A DNA stretch of 64,000 nucleotides from Furcasterigmium furcatum. Lineage: Eukaryota; Ascomycota; Sordariomycetes; Glomerellales; Plectosphaerellaceae. Under the pieces are notes generated by a model. The model did not search any database and was not told the origin of the DNA. It saw nothing but the letters and a program-made list of their open reading frames with translations. The translations under genes and the position numbers were made by a program. Numbering within the stretch: the stretch's first letter is position 1; every line of letters begins with the position of its first letter. Below are positions 52,425 through 63,361 of this stretch, in pieces. The stretch covers positions 496,001 to 560,000 of the forward strand of contig BCIA01000001.1 in NCBI GenBank assembly GCA_001599815.1. Direction: 5' to 3'.

Positions 52425-54219
52425 ATGTCTCTGAACCGTGTGGCCTCGCTCGAGACCTTCCAGGACCTGCACCATGACTTCCAGCCGGCCGCGCGACGTG
52501 GCAGTGATGCCTCGAGCTTCCGTGCCCGGAAACTGAGTTTCAATCCGTTGCCTGAGGAGTGGGATCCCCCTGCGCTCAAGGCCGACAACGTCCAGGCCGT
52601 GAGCGCGTTCGATGTGCCACAGTGGAAGCGAATCCGTGAGTGCTCGTCCACGACCTCTACCCGGCCTACCCGTCACGTTGCCCCAGCACTAACGTCCTTG
52701 TCTCCGGCCTCGTGTAGTCCAGATCCTCATCACCGTCATCTACTGCCTCTTTGCCGCTGGCGTCGTCTTCGGATATGCCGCGCTAAAGCCCGTGCTGAAA
52801 GCAGAAGGCGCCTACAGGGACACGTGCTACCTTAATGCGCAGAGTGACGATGATACCGATGCCGATACTTGCGTTGAGATCCATCTGAACCTCATGTTCA
52901 CCGTTGCCGCTGTCGCCACCAACGTCGCCGCCCTCCCTGTCGGTGCCATTCTTGATCACTACGGCCCTCGCGTGTGTGGTGTCCTGGGCAGCGTCTTCCT
53001 CGGCGCCGGCGCCCTTCTCATGGCCTATGCCCAGAGAGTGCCGTTTGATGGCTTTCTCGTCGGCTACCTGCTGCTCGCCCTCGGAGGACCCTTCACCTTC
53101 ATATCCTCCTTCCAGCTCTCCAACGCCTTCCCGAAGCACTCCGGCCTCATCCTCGCCCTGCTCACCGGCGCTTTCGACTCGTCCAGCGCCCTATTCCTCA
53201 TCTACCGCCTCATATACCAGGCAACCGGGGGTTCTTTTGGCTACCACAAGTTCTTCCTCGCTTATCTGGTCGTCCCCGTCTTCATCTTCGTCGTGCAGCT
53301 CACCCTGATGCCCAAGCAATCCTACAAGACCGTCGGTGATCTCGTGGAGCAGGTTCACGAGGCTGAACAGGCCATCGAAGAAGAAGAAGACGGCGGTTTC
53401 GACGACCAGGTCGACGAGAACACAGCTCTCCTGAGAGAAGAGCGCCGCGCGGACCGCCAGGCCGTCATCGACGACACCGAGGAGCTGCTCGGCACCAAGA
53501 GAGTCGATAAGCAGGCCCGCCGCGAGGAGAAGAAGAACGAGATCTCGGGCGTCTGGGGCGTCATGCACGGCCACACCGCCCTGCAGCAGATCGCCTCGCC
53601 CTGGTTCATCCTCATCTGTCTTTTCACCGTCATTCAGATGACCCGCATCAACTATTTTGTCGCCACTATCCGACCCCAGTATGAGGCCATCCTCGGCGAC
53701 CACCGCAAGGCTGTCGAGGTCAACAACTTCTTCGACATCGCCCTTCCAGTTGGCGGCATCATCTCCATCCCCTTCATCGGCGTCTTCCTCGACCACACCT
53801 CGACCACCTCCGTACTCGCGGCCCTTGTCACCACCGCCACCCTCATCGGCATATTCGGCGTTCTGCCCTACCAGTGGGCCGCATACCTCGGCATATGCCT
53901 GTTCGTCCTCTACCGTCCCTTCTACTACACCGCCGTCTCGGACTATAGCGCCAAGGTGTTCGGCTTCCGGACCTTCGGCACCGTGTACGGCACCATCATC
54001 TGCCTCTCCGGCCTGCTCAACTTCTCCCAGTCGGGGCTCGACTATCTCTTCCACAAGACCTTCGACAACGACCCAATCCCCGTCAACGTCATGCTGCTCG
54101 CCGCTGGGCTGGCCGTGGGCATCTGCCTAGTCGGCTATGTCGCCCTGCGTTCGCGAGGGGTGAGGAGGCAGCTTCTCGAGGAGGAGGCCGAAGAGGCCGT
54201 GCTCCGTCATCACGGTTGA
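52425..54219 (+). CDS. MFS transporter, Fmp42/SLC43-like
   Basis: Exons 52425-52635 and 52718-54219 give 570 residues. A 70-residue cytosolic start (SLNRVASLETFQDLHHDFQP) precedes about twelve hydrophobic helices, split 6+6 by a charged loop of roughly 120 residues (VGDLVEQVHEAEQAIEEEED through DKQARREEKKNEISG). The MFS motif between helices 2 and 3 appears as GAILDHYGPRVCGVLGS. Overall pattern and YFVATIRPQY fit the fungal Fmp42 group related to SLC43 amino-acid transporters. Substrate cannot be read from the sequence. The long acidic/basic loop could carry regulation by ubiquitin or phosphorylation (inference). Confidence 0.9.
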
Positions 54220-54596
54220 TCTACGCTTGGCCGATCTCATTTCTGTAGGCGTTGGATGTTTCTTCGCATCACTTCGTGTGGCTTTGGTTTGGGAGGGGCT
54301 ATTTGCACGACAACAGCTTTTGCATATTTGGCGTTCTGGGCTACCAAAAAGGAGGGCTATGCATAGTCTGGCACATTGGAACGGCATTGGAAAGGGGCGC
54401 CGGCGGTAGGATCGTAAATATCCATAACGAACACACTTTGCCTCATCTATCGATGCGATGACAACTCCCGTGGCCGCTCGAGTACACCTATCTGCTCTAC
54501 AGTTCCAACTCAGGCTTTTGAGCATCCTGAACGCCCTGCCTTGATGATCCTCGCACCAGAAATTAGAACACCGGGCCCGGTCTAGCTTTGAGCGCC
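54220..54596. other. convergent 3' region of the transporter and HOS2 genes
   Basis: About 380 bases; nothing recognised. Confidence 0.5.
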
Positions 54597-56090
54597 TCAC
54601 AACTCCATGGGCACGCCCACGGCCTCCTCACGTGCCCTCCTGGCGAGATCGTCTCGTTCGTCCTTCTCTTCCTGTAGCCGCGCTTCCACCTCATCCCTGA
54701 TGCCGCCGAGGTCAGGCGGGATGACCTGCATTTGCACGCTCGGGGCCGCCTCGACGAAGCGCAACTGCTCGTGGACGTACTGGACGATCTCCTGCAGCTT
54801 CTTCTCCGGGTTCTTATTCACGCGAGGCTCGCCCAGAATTTGCTCCAGCGACGGGAATAGCAGCTCATCGTAGCGGAACTGGTCACGCCACGGCGTGTGC
54901 TCGGGGATGACCGGGCTGATCTTGTCCTGGAGGCCAGTTGCGATGCTCGTCTCGAACGCCCAGGCGCGGGCGACATTGCGCGGGGTGTAGCCGCCGCCGC
55001 CGAAAAGAATCATGGGCAGGCCGAACTTCTTGCAGAACTCGACGCAGGCTCCGTGGCCCTGAACCTGCAGATTGAACCTTCCCAGCCGGTCACCGGCCAG
55101 GGAGTCGGCGCCACATTGGAGGGCGATGGCGCTGGGGCGGAACTTTTCGATGCATTTGCCGATAACATTCTCGAATAGCCACCCGTACTGATCGTCTGTG
55201 ATGCCGTCGTTCAGGGGGACGTTGACAGCGTGGTGCGCCCCAGGGTTATGCTCGTTCTTAGGCCCGCTATCTTCGAGGGCGCCGGTGCCGGGAAAGAAGT
55301 TGAGGGGGTCGTACTTGTGGAAAGAGACGGTCATGACGCGGTCGGTGGAGAAGAAGGCCTCCTCGACGCCGTCGCCGTGGTGCACGTCAATGTCGATGTA
55401 CAGAACTCGCGGATAGCATCGGAGAAGCTGCAGGATGGCAACGACGATGTCGTTGATGTAGCAGAATCCCGAAGCCTCGGACCGTTTGGCGTGGTGAAGG
55501 CCGCCACCCCATGCGATGGCGATGTCGGACTGTTTTGAGCAAATCTTGCGTGCGGCATCCAAGGAACACCCGCCAGACATGGAGCAGTAGTCGTACAGGC
55601 CCTCAAAAAGGGGGCAATCCGATCCACCCAGGTTGAACCTGAGGTCCGGGTTATAGTTCTCCACATCCCGGGGCATGGGCTCTGGAAGAACGGTACCGAG
55701 AAAGTCCAGGTAGTCGCTGGAGTGGAAACTGTTCAGTTCCTCATATGTGGCTGGTCTTGCTGTGTAGTTGTCCATGGCAAAGTTCATGCCATACGAAAAG
55801 ACGAGGCTTTTTGAGAGTGTGAGCCTCCAAGGTTTCATCGGATGTGTCTGGCCAAAGTGGTGCCTCTCCATCTCCGGGTTGACATGGAATGAGACATTGT
55901 ACCCTTTGGGACGGGTGATGCCGGAATCCTGGGCGAGCTTTTTGCATTTGGCAAAGTACTTCGCGTTATCCTCGTCGCTCGGTCGCCCGAGGGGGATAGT
56001 ATACTCTTCGACAATGGGATCCGTCCCTATCGTGTGAGGTAGGTAGTTCGGTTTCGAACGGAACTTGTATGGCACATTTGTGCTCGACAT
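54597..56090 (-). CDS. HOS2: class I histone deacetylase HOS2
   Basis: An intronless frame of 497 residues. Class I zinc deacetylases remove acetyl groups from histone lysines; Hos2 is the catalytic subunit of the Set3 complex. Seen: HHFGQTHPMKPWRL at about 77-90, catalytic histidines in GGGLHHAKRSEASGFCYIND (199-200), the zinc ligands in YIDIDVHHGDG (235-241), the third ligand in QCGADSLAGDRLG, and the catalytic tyrosine in FGGGGYTPRNVARAW. The Met-Glu-Arg-His-His start region and the C-terminal APSVQMQ resemble Hos2 rather than Rpd3, which has a longer acidic tail. Divergent from the YNG2-type gene. Confidence 0.93.
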   Translation of the reverse strand: MSSTNVPYKFRSKPNYLPHTIGTDPIVEEYTIPLGRPSDEDNAKYFAKCKKLAQDSGITRPKGYNVSFHVNPEMERHHFGQTHPMKPWRLTLSKSLVFSYGMNFAMDNYTARPATYEELNSFHSSDYLDFLGTVLPEPMPRDVENYNPDLRFNLGGSDCPLFEGLYDYCSMSGGCSLDAARKICSKQSDIAIAWGGGLHHAKRSEASGFCYINDIVVAILQLLRCYPRVLYIDIDVHHGDGVEEAFFSTDRVMTVSFHKYDPLNFFPGTGALEDSGPKNEHNPGAHHAVNVPLNDGITDDQYGWLFENVIGKCIEKFRPSAIALQCGADSLAGDRLGRFNLQVQGHGACVEFCKKFGLPMILFGGGGYTPRNVARAWAFETSIATGLQDKISPVIPEHTPWRDQFRYDELLFPSLEQILGEPRVNKNPEKKLQEIVQYVHEQLRFVEAAPSVQMQVIPPDLGGIRDEVEARLQEEKDERDDLARRAREEAVGVPMEL

Positions 56091-57104
56091 GATGGGCTAA
56101 TGAGTGCCGAGGGACCGGGGTCCCTGTAGCGGCCTGTGAATAGTTCCTCGGAGGTTGGTTGCGAAGGCGTTCTGGCAGTTGCTGAATCTCATCCAGACGG
56201 TCAAGCAACCCGGTTATTCCAAGTCCGTCTGACGACGTTCTGACGGTTGGTATTCTCTCCGGGGGGTGGAAAGAATACAGCGCAGTGAATGGGTGCGAGG
56301 TACTGCTGAGGCCGCCTTGGTTAGTTCAAGTTGAATGTTGATGTTGAGGCGAAGTCGAGGATCGTAATGTCGAATTCAGTACCCTATTGAAAATGGAAGG
56401 AGGCATCTCGAGTTGAACCTGATTGGTCATCCACCTCGTTCCTAGGAAAGTGGGACCGATGTTACACTATACCGTTGCAGGATTAGGCCCGAAAATTCCC
56501 TGCCTGCTGGAATCGCTAGAAGGACAACCGTGAGGTCGGGGGAGGCTGAGAAATCCGTTCCACCAGGCCCAGCTTCATTTGGCATGTTCGCCTCCACCTC
56601 CGCCTCCCCTTCAATCAAGCAACCTAATAAATAAAATCACCACCCGCTTTGACGCGGCCCTCAAGACGCCGAGGATCCCCCATCCCTTCTCTCCACCTGC
56701 CTTCGGACTACTTCTCTCAGGTGAGCCCAAGTCACAATCTGTCACTTGCTGTTCGCGAAGAGAACCCCCCTGGCTCCCCTTTCTGCGTCGGGCCCGCGAG
56801 CAGCCGGTCAGGCCGAGTCTGTCGGCTCAAGCGTCGTCCTCGGGCCATTCTGGGCATCTTTGCATGCCACTATTTCCAACCCTACCTGCTTGCTTTTTGA
56901 CGTACATCTGGCGTCTCTTGCCTATTGGGCCTGCCTGCCGCTTTGCGAGCATCCCTGCGTCCACTGGCTTCTTCCAGCACGTTCCGTCTCCGGCACTGGC
57001 ACTACCTAGTCCATGCTCGCCGCACATAGCCAACCTCAGCATTGCACTTCGCCGCATCTGATTTTTGTCTTGAAGCACCGGGGCCCGAACCCCTCGTTAA
57101 CACC
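56091..57104. promoter_or_regulatory. divergent promoter between HOS2 and YNG2-type gene
   Basis: About 1 kb. TCTCAG|GTGAGC at 56720 could be a donor of a 5'-leader intron of the ING gene, but no acceptor stands out. The frame of the ING gene is open up to an ATG at 57042. No other gene seen. Confidence 0.4.
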
Positions 57105-58436
57105 ATGCCTAGAGACGATCTATCGATCGACTTCGTCAGGAAGATGCCGCCCGTTGAGGCCCTCGATCCAGCTAATGTCCTCGACGACTGGCTCAACCGC
57201 GTTCAGAACCTACCCGAAGAAATCCGCTTCCTCCAAGACGAGATCGCCGACAAGGACCGACAATACTATGATTGCGTCAAGCTCATCGAGGATCGCGATA
57301 ATAAGATCCAAAAGTTCATCAAGGCGAATGGCAGCCACGAGCCCAACCCTCGGGAGGATTCTATGAGGAACCAAGTTCGAGAACAGTATTTGCGTGCGGA
57401 CAGACTGGCCAGCGAAAAGATTATCTTGACACAAAAGCTGCAACTCAACATGGACAAGCACCTCCGAAACCTCGACCAGCATATCAAGCTGTTGTACGAC
57501 CGAAACGAGCCCGGCTTCACCGACCCCGACGACTGTCCATCGCTCCTACGTGCCAGCGCCGCAAATCATTCGGCTCCCTCCTCGCGCGCTATCAACCCCG
57601 CCGCCCACCTGACGAGCAGCGCCATCACGGCAGCAACCCCGCTGGGCACTATTGTCAACTCCGCCACGCCGACTGCCAGAGTGGCGAATCCTCAGGTCAG
57701 GAGCGCGCTGTCACAGCCGCACGCCGCATCAGCGCCGACGACCCCGGCCGCCAGCATGATTCTGAATCGCCAAGCCCGTGAGAGCTCTGCCGGTCCGGGA
57801 AGCAGCGCTCCGAAAAGAGTTCCGAGGTCCAACTCGGGGCTGGCCAACCTACCTGCCACGTCGAGTGGTTTGGCAAGGCACTCTTCTTTGGGCCCCGGCA
57901 CGCCGAAGGGCCCTGCTGGAACTGGTGCAGGTGGCACGGTACGCGCCGGTAGTGCCGGTCCGAGGTCAGGTTCACAGAAGACACCAGCCGCAACGGTGGG
58001 GAGGAAAAGTACGCCTTCAGGGCTCAGTGGTAAGAAGACTGGCACCATCGGAAACAAGTCTTCCCTGTCCCGCGTCAAGAAGTCAGGGAGCCGGAACTCT
58101 CCTGCGTCTACTGCGGATAGCGAGCTATCAGAGGCGGAGACGGGCAGCGTGGACGAGGGCGAGGACAGCCGCATGGACCGGGCCAGTGGGACGCCGAATC
58201 GCGACGGCAAGGATGCCGACGGCGACGAAAGCATGGGCGAGGCAGAAGACGACGAGGCTGGCGACGACAAGAAATATTGCACGTGCCAGAACGTCAGCTT
58301 TGGCGATATGGTGGCCTGCGACAACGACGACTGCCCCTATGAGTGGTTCCACTGGTCCTGCGTCGGTCTGAAGAGCGAGCCCAACGGCACGTGGTTCTGC
58401 CCGGTCTGCACGGAGAAGATGATGAAGAAAAAGTGA
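57105..58436 (+). CDS. YNG2: ING family PHD-finger protein, YNG2-type (NuA4)
   Basis: An intronless frame of 443 residues from the ATG at 57105 (ACCATGC). The N-terminal ING helices are seen (VLDDWLNRVQNLPEEIRFLQ, DKDRQYYDCVKLIEDRD, REQYLRADRLASEKIILTQK), then a long Ser/Ala/Thr-rich disordered middle, an acidic patch and a C-terminal PHD finger (YCTCQNVSFGDMVACDND, DCPYEWFHWSCVGL, GTWFCPVC). The aromatic and acidic residues that read trimethylated H3K4 are present. QNVSFGDMVACDN matches Yng2 of the NuA4 acetyltransferase better than Pho23 (NQVAYGEMVGCDG type). The complex assignment is by homology. Confidence 0.92.
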   Translation: MPRDDLSIDFVRKMPPVEALDPANVLDDWLNRVQNLPEEIRFLQDEIADKDRQYYDCVKLIEDRDNKIQKFIKANGSHEPNPREDSMRNQVREQYLRADRLASEKIILTQKLQLNMDKHLRNLDQHIKLLYDRNEPGFTDPDDCPSLLRASAANHSAPSSRAINPAAHLTSSAITAATPLGTIVNSATPTARVANPQVRSALSQPHAASAPTTPAASMILNRQARESSAGPGSSAPKRVPRSNSGLANLPATSSGLARHSSLGPGTPKGPAGTGAGGTVRAGSAGPRSGSQKTPAATVGRKSTPSGLSGKKTGTIGNKSSLSRVKKSGSRNSPASTADSELSEAETGSVDEGEDSRMDRASGTPNRDGKDADGDESMGEAEDDEAGDDKKYCTCQNVSFGDMVACDNDDCPYEWFHWSCVGLKSEPNGTWFCPVCTEKMMKKK

Positions 58437-60648
58437 GAGTGTGAGGGCATGGCGAGATGAGTGACTAGCGATGAGATGGCGGGCGTTCAGGCATTTCTGG
58501 TTTGTGAGATGATACCCTCTCCGATGAATGGAGCAACCAATGTATTACGAATATGGCGTTTGTTGATATGATGCTGCGACCCGAGTGGATGAAGTTACCT
58601 GTGACTGGCTGTGTGGCTGGCCGAGATGAGGATATGAGCTGCCAGATGCTTCCGTGGCGGCGGCTGAGTTGCTACTCTGTCCGGACGTACTTTCACACTG
58701 AGTGAAATGGATTTCAGACCGTGCTTGGATATGCGTCGACACTCTATCAGCGGGATATATTCCCTCGCAGGCTCGGGAAGTGTTGGGTGATGCTCAGGCT
58801 GAAGCAGTTGACATGCATGAGTGGGATTTCCACGTGGAGAAGCGGCCGGCGCCATTCGACCACAGCCGACTATGAGACATTTGGGCGATCCCGGGCTCAG
58901 CTTTCAGGACCCTTGACAACGCAATTTATTTTCGGGAGAATTTCGAGCGCGTCCCTCTGCTCAGGTTCTTTTGGGACCACCTCTTTTTCATCATAAATGA
59001 TGTCAGCCTCACCGGGCTGAGGCCCGGAAAGGCGGACAGTCTTTGCGGTAATCCATCATTCAAGGACCAAAGGACCACCTTAGCTCCCGTGGCAGGCTTC
59101 AGAGCGCCTGCATGCATCAGGCCAGCCAAGCTCCTGGATGGGCTTGCGGGGAGGAAGGCCGGCAGGCGGGTCGGGTAATCATATCATCTCGAATTGGTGG
59201 TCGACGTTGGAGCATTGGAGGCAGGTCTTCTTGAATGTTGATATTGACAAGATGGTGCTCTGGTCCACAATTGTCTGTCTGGTGCTGGAGACCAGGCCGG
59301 CCTCAGTCCCCGATCCGTTGCTAAATACAGATCACGACACGGGCAAATTAGAAACGGCGCGCATCCCTTGTTCCCAGGCCAAAAATCCAGAGTGGCGGGT
59401 GGGCCTTGGGCATGCATCCAAGGAGGTGATGTAGCACATTGGACGATAAATCCACGGGTTGGTTGCAGGCTCGTATCTGGCTGAGGCCCAGGCCGCGTAG
59501 AATTTTGCCATCCGGAGTTGCGCGATGACGGTGGGAGGGTGGCAGGTAGGCTAGCAGGATGCTGGCTGTTTCGGTGGCTTCGTGCAGTGCAGAGTGCCGA
59601 AGAAACGGTGGTGATGGTGCATTGGTGGGGGGGCTGAATCGGGAGGCACGCATCCCAGGCGATGAGCCTAGACAGGCGGCGGGGTGGTTCATTGGGCTCA
59701 TTCCGCAGAAATTGGACATTGGAGGGCAGTTCCCACAGTGATCCCAGGCTAGGACAGGAGAGCAGGAGCTAGGACCCCCAAGGAGGGGCGGCGTCACAGC
59801 TAGAACCTCACCTTGGCTTTTGCCGTGCATGGGTCCATGCCATGCACCCGAGAAGGTGGCAGGAGCCATCGAGTGTGATGGAGATTCCCATGGGCCGCCC
59901 AGCGGAAAGCAACGGGCACGTTCTGGGCCGCCGCCTGTTTTCTCCTTGGTTCCCGTCGATAGCTAGGTAGGTAGTAGCTGGAGATTGCGCGAGATAAAAG
60001 AACATTGGGAGCCCACCCTCGTCGATCCGTCCGCGATCTTTCCTTCCCTCCCCCTTTCTCTCCTCCTCTGCATCTCCAATCTTCTTCCTCGCCCGTACAA
60101 CCCAGTCTGCTACCTACTAGGTGACAAGGTCCTCAGATTGTTGCATCGTCCAAGCAGCAGTCCTTTCTTCCACCAGGTAAGCAAAGCAAAGCACCGCTGC
60201 ACTCCCCGAGCACACCACCACCACTCTGTCTAGGCGAGGTTGCCGATCGCTGGGGACACAGGCGGCTCTTGTCCAGTCGTGGACCGGCCCTCCTCCTGGA
60301 TGGGCATCTGATCCTCGTCTCCCATCCTTTCCCCTCATCAGAGTCCCTGCCAGAGTCGCGGGGAGCACCAATTGCCCCCGTTGTTGGTGTGCTGGTCGTG
60401 CCTGTTGCCCTCCATGTGCTCCCAAAAAAGAAGGTCGCCCAAGCTCACCCAAATTACGTCAGGAGCATAAATTCGGACACGCCTCGAGCTCCCTGAAACC
60501 CCGCCATCCCGCCATCCCACCACCATCCTTTACCTCAACAACTTTCTCACCAGCGACTCGAGTCTCCGGAGCTTTCGTTGCAGCTCCTTTCGTCGACATT
60601 CAACACCAACATATTCTTGACCTCTGAGCCTTCGAATCCACCAACACC
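58437..60648. promoter_or_regulatory. long upstream region of UGP1
   Basis: About 2.2 kb without supported gene. A CTAGGTAGGTAG element lies at 59963-59974. CACCAG|GTAAGC at 60177 and CTCACCAG at 60553 could bound a 5'-leader intron of about 377 nt. A pyrimidine-rich leader follows to the ATG. Confidence 0.45.
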
Positions 60649-62739
60649 ATGGCTTCCGCGATTAAGAGCGCCCTGCCTTCCCACTTGAAGCCCAAGGAGG
60701 GCGAAGGCAACGATGCCGAGTTCACCTCTCGCCACCACGGCAAGACCAGGTCCCACATGGTAAGCACTCTTGTTATTCCACTCCCCTGGTTCTGCCACGG
60801 TTTGCCTCACATGCCCTTTGCCCGCTTGTGCGCTCCTCAATTGAGGCGCGCACAACAGCCGATTGGCGCTGGACTACCAGCTGCCAGAGTACTCGCGAGC
60901 GTGTCCCACGCGAATCTCATGGGATGCGCAGCTGATGGCCGGGTCGAATGCTTCTACGATTGGACTGGCTCATCTGTTCGTCCCCTCGGTCTCACTCCTC
61001 GCGCAACCTGGGGCACGTTCGGGATGAACGGCGAAGCGCAGCGTCGTCTCTTCGGTGGTTGGCTCTCCCGGCCAATCCCTCAGCCACCCTTGACTGCGCT
61101 CCAGCGCAGACAACCTACCGCGCAATTGTCAATTCGGACACGGCTCGCTAACGTGAGCTCAAGGCCTTCGAGAACACCTCTACCAATGTTGCCGCTGCTC
61201 AGATGCGCAATGCTCTGACCCAGCTGGCCGAGACCGTCGAGGACCCTGAGGAGAAGAAGGCAAGTTCCCCTGGAACCCCGACAAGATGATTCCAACTTCT
61301 AACAGTGACCCCAGCTCTTTGAGACCGAGATGGACAACTTTTTCGCTCTGTTCCGCCGATACCTGAACGACAAGGCGAAGGGCAACGCTGTGTACGTACC
61401 GCGATCACAATCAGAGCCGGCGAGGAGCTCGCTAACATGATACTGCAGGGATTGGGAACGCATCGCTCCCCCCGCTCAGGGCCAGGTCGTCGACTACGAG
61501 GACCTTGCCAACTCGGAGGCTGTCCAGTACCTCAACAAGCTTGCTGTCCTGAAGCTCAACGGCGGTCTTGGCACCTCCATGGGCTGCGTCGGCCCCAAGT
61601 CCGTCATCGAGGTCCGCGACGGCATGTCCTTCCTCGACCTCTCCGTCCGCCAGATCGAGTACCTCAACCGCACCTACAATGTCAACGTTCCCTTCCTCCT
61701 CATGAACTCGTTCAACACCAACGATGACACCGCCTCCATCATCAAGAAGTACGAGGGTCACAACGTCGACATCGTCACCTTCAACCAGTCCCGATACCCC
61801 AGAATCCTCAAGGACTCCCTCCTCCCCGTCCCCAAGAAGTTTGACTCGTCCATCTCCGATTGGTACCCTCCCGGTCACGGTGACGTCTTCGAGTCCCTCT
61901 ACAACTCTGGCGTCCTTGACAAGCTCATCGAGCGCGGCATCGAGATCATCTTCCTCTCCAACGTCGACAACCTGGGCGCCGTCGTCGACCTCCGCATCCT
62001 CCAGCACATGATTCAGACCGACTCTGAGTATATCATGGAGCTGACCAACAAGACCAAGGCCGATGTCAAGGGTGGTACCATCATCGACTACGAGGGCTCT
62101 GTCCGCCTTCTCGAGATCGCTCAGGTTCCCAAGGAGCACGTCAACGAGTTCAAGTCGATCAAGAAGTTCAAGTACTTCAACACCAACAACATCTGGCTCA
62201 ACCTCAAGGCCATAAAGCGCGTCGTCGAGAACGACGAGCTCGAGATGGAGATCATTCCCAACGGCAAGACCATCCCCGGTGATAAGAAGGGCGAGTCGGA
62301 CATCTCCATCATCCAGCTCGAGACCGCCGTCGGTGCCGCCATCCGTCACTTCAACAACGCTCACGGTGTCAACGTGCCTCGCCGCCGTTTCCTTCCCGTC
62401 AAGACCTGCTCCGACCTCATGCTCGTCAAGTCTGACTTGTACACCGTCAAGCACGGCCAGCTTCAAATGAGCTCTTCTCGCTTCGGCGACGCCCCGCTTA
62501 TCAAGCTCGGCGGCGACTTCAAGAAGGTCTCAGACTTCCAGAAGCACATCCCCTCGATCCCCAAGATCATCGAGCTGGATCATCTCACCATTACCGGCGC
62601 CGTCAACCTCGGCCGTGGCGTCACCCTGAAGGGCACCGTCATCATCGTTGCCACCGAGGGCAGCACCATTGACATTCCCCCCGGATCCATCCTGGAGAAC
62701 GTCGTCGTCCAGGGCAGCTTGCGCCTGCTGGAGCACTAA
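60649..62739 (+). CDS. UGP1: UTP-glucose-1-phosphate uridylyltransferase (UDP-glucose pyrophosphorylase)
   Basis: Exons 60649-60759, 61164-61259, 61315-61391 and 61449-62739 give 524 residues, the usual eukaryotic length. The enzyme makes UDP-glucose for glycogen, trehalose, wall glucan and glycosylation. Seen: nucleotide loop LKLNGGLGTSMGC (131-141), SVIEVRDGMSFLDL, NVPFLLMNSFNT, PPGHGDVFESLY, FLSNVDNLGAVVD, NTNNIWLNL, and the C-terminal left-handed beta helix (GAVNLGRGVTLKGTVIIVAT). Intron 2 (61260-61314) has a GC donor (GCAAGT) and a CCCCAG acceptor. Intron 1 is 404 nt. Codon bias suggests high expression. Confidence 0.97.
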
Positions 62740-63361
62740 TGGCATTGCGAATTCTTGGCTTGGGTTTTGCCGCGTTGGGCGCAAACGTGGAATAATGGGA
62801 TCATGACATAGCTGGCTCAAGGCCTCGGGGTCAACCTGGACAACCGTGGTCAAGGATGATAGACTCAAAATGGTTCGGGCAGCCACTCTGGACGATGCTT
62901 CGATCAACATAGCACGGTAGCTTTTAATAGGTAACACGTAGCGTTTTATGCTTCGTTTTGCGTCGCCAGCATTCCGCGGGACTGGTGATTATGCCATGAT
63001 ATGCATATTTGGACGGCTGCACGGATTTGCGATAATTATAGGTACCTTATCCTGCTGCAGTCTGGGTTCCATGAGATGTGCTTGGCTGGGATGGCTGCGA
63101 GTCACGGATCCACCAGAATGACCCCTTGCCGCTGACCTGCTTGCTTGCAGTTGACAACATACCTTCGGCATACCAGAGAATGCGGTGTGGGGACAGCCTT
63201 TCACCCTTGATTTCTTCTCGTCGCCGAAGAAGCGACACTCCTCCTCCTCCTCCTCCTCCTCCTCCTCCTCCTCCTCCTCTTCCTCCTGCTGAATACAGGC
63301 CATCGACTAATTGTATGCTCGTCATCCTTCTGTTCGCGCGGCTCTGATCTGGCAAGCCGTC
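62740..63361. other. intergenic between UGP1 and DUF3605 gene
   Basis: About 620 bases; holds the CTC microsatellite just upstream of the next start. No gene seen. Confidence 0.5.
63238..63288. repeat. CTC trinucleotide microsatellite
   Basis: About fourteen perfect CTC units (63238-63279), then an imperfect tail to about 63288. It lies about 75 bases before the start codon of the DUF3605 gene, so probably in its leader. Confidence 0.9.

Noticed and set aside
61432..62466. 344-codon minus-strand frame opposite UGP1
   Set aside because: Antisense shadow; UGP1 motifs on the plus strand explain the open frame.
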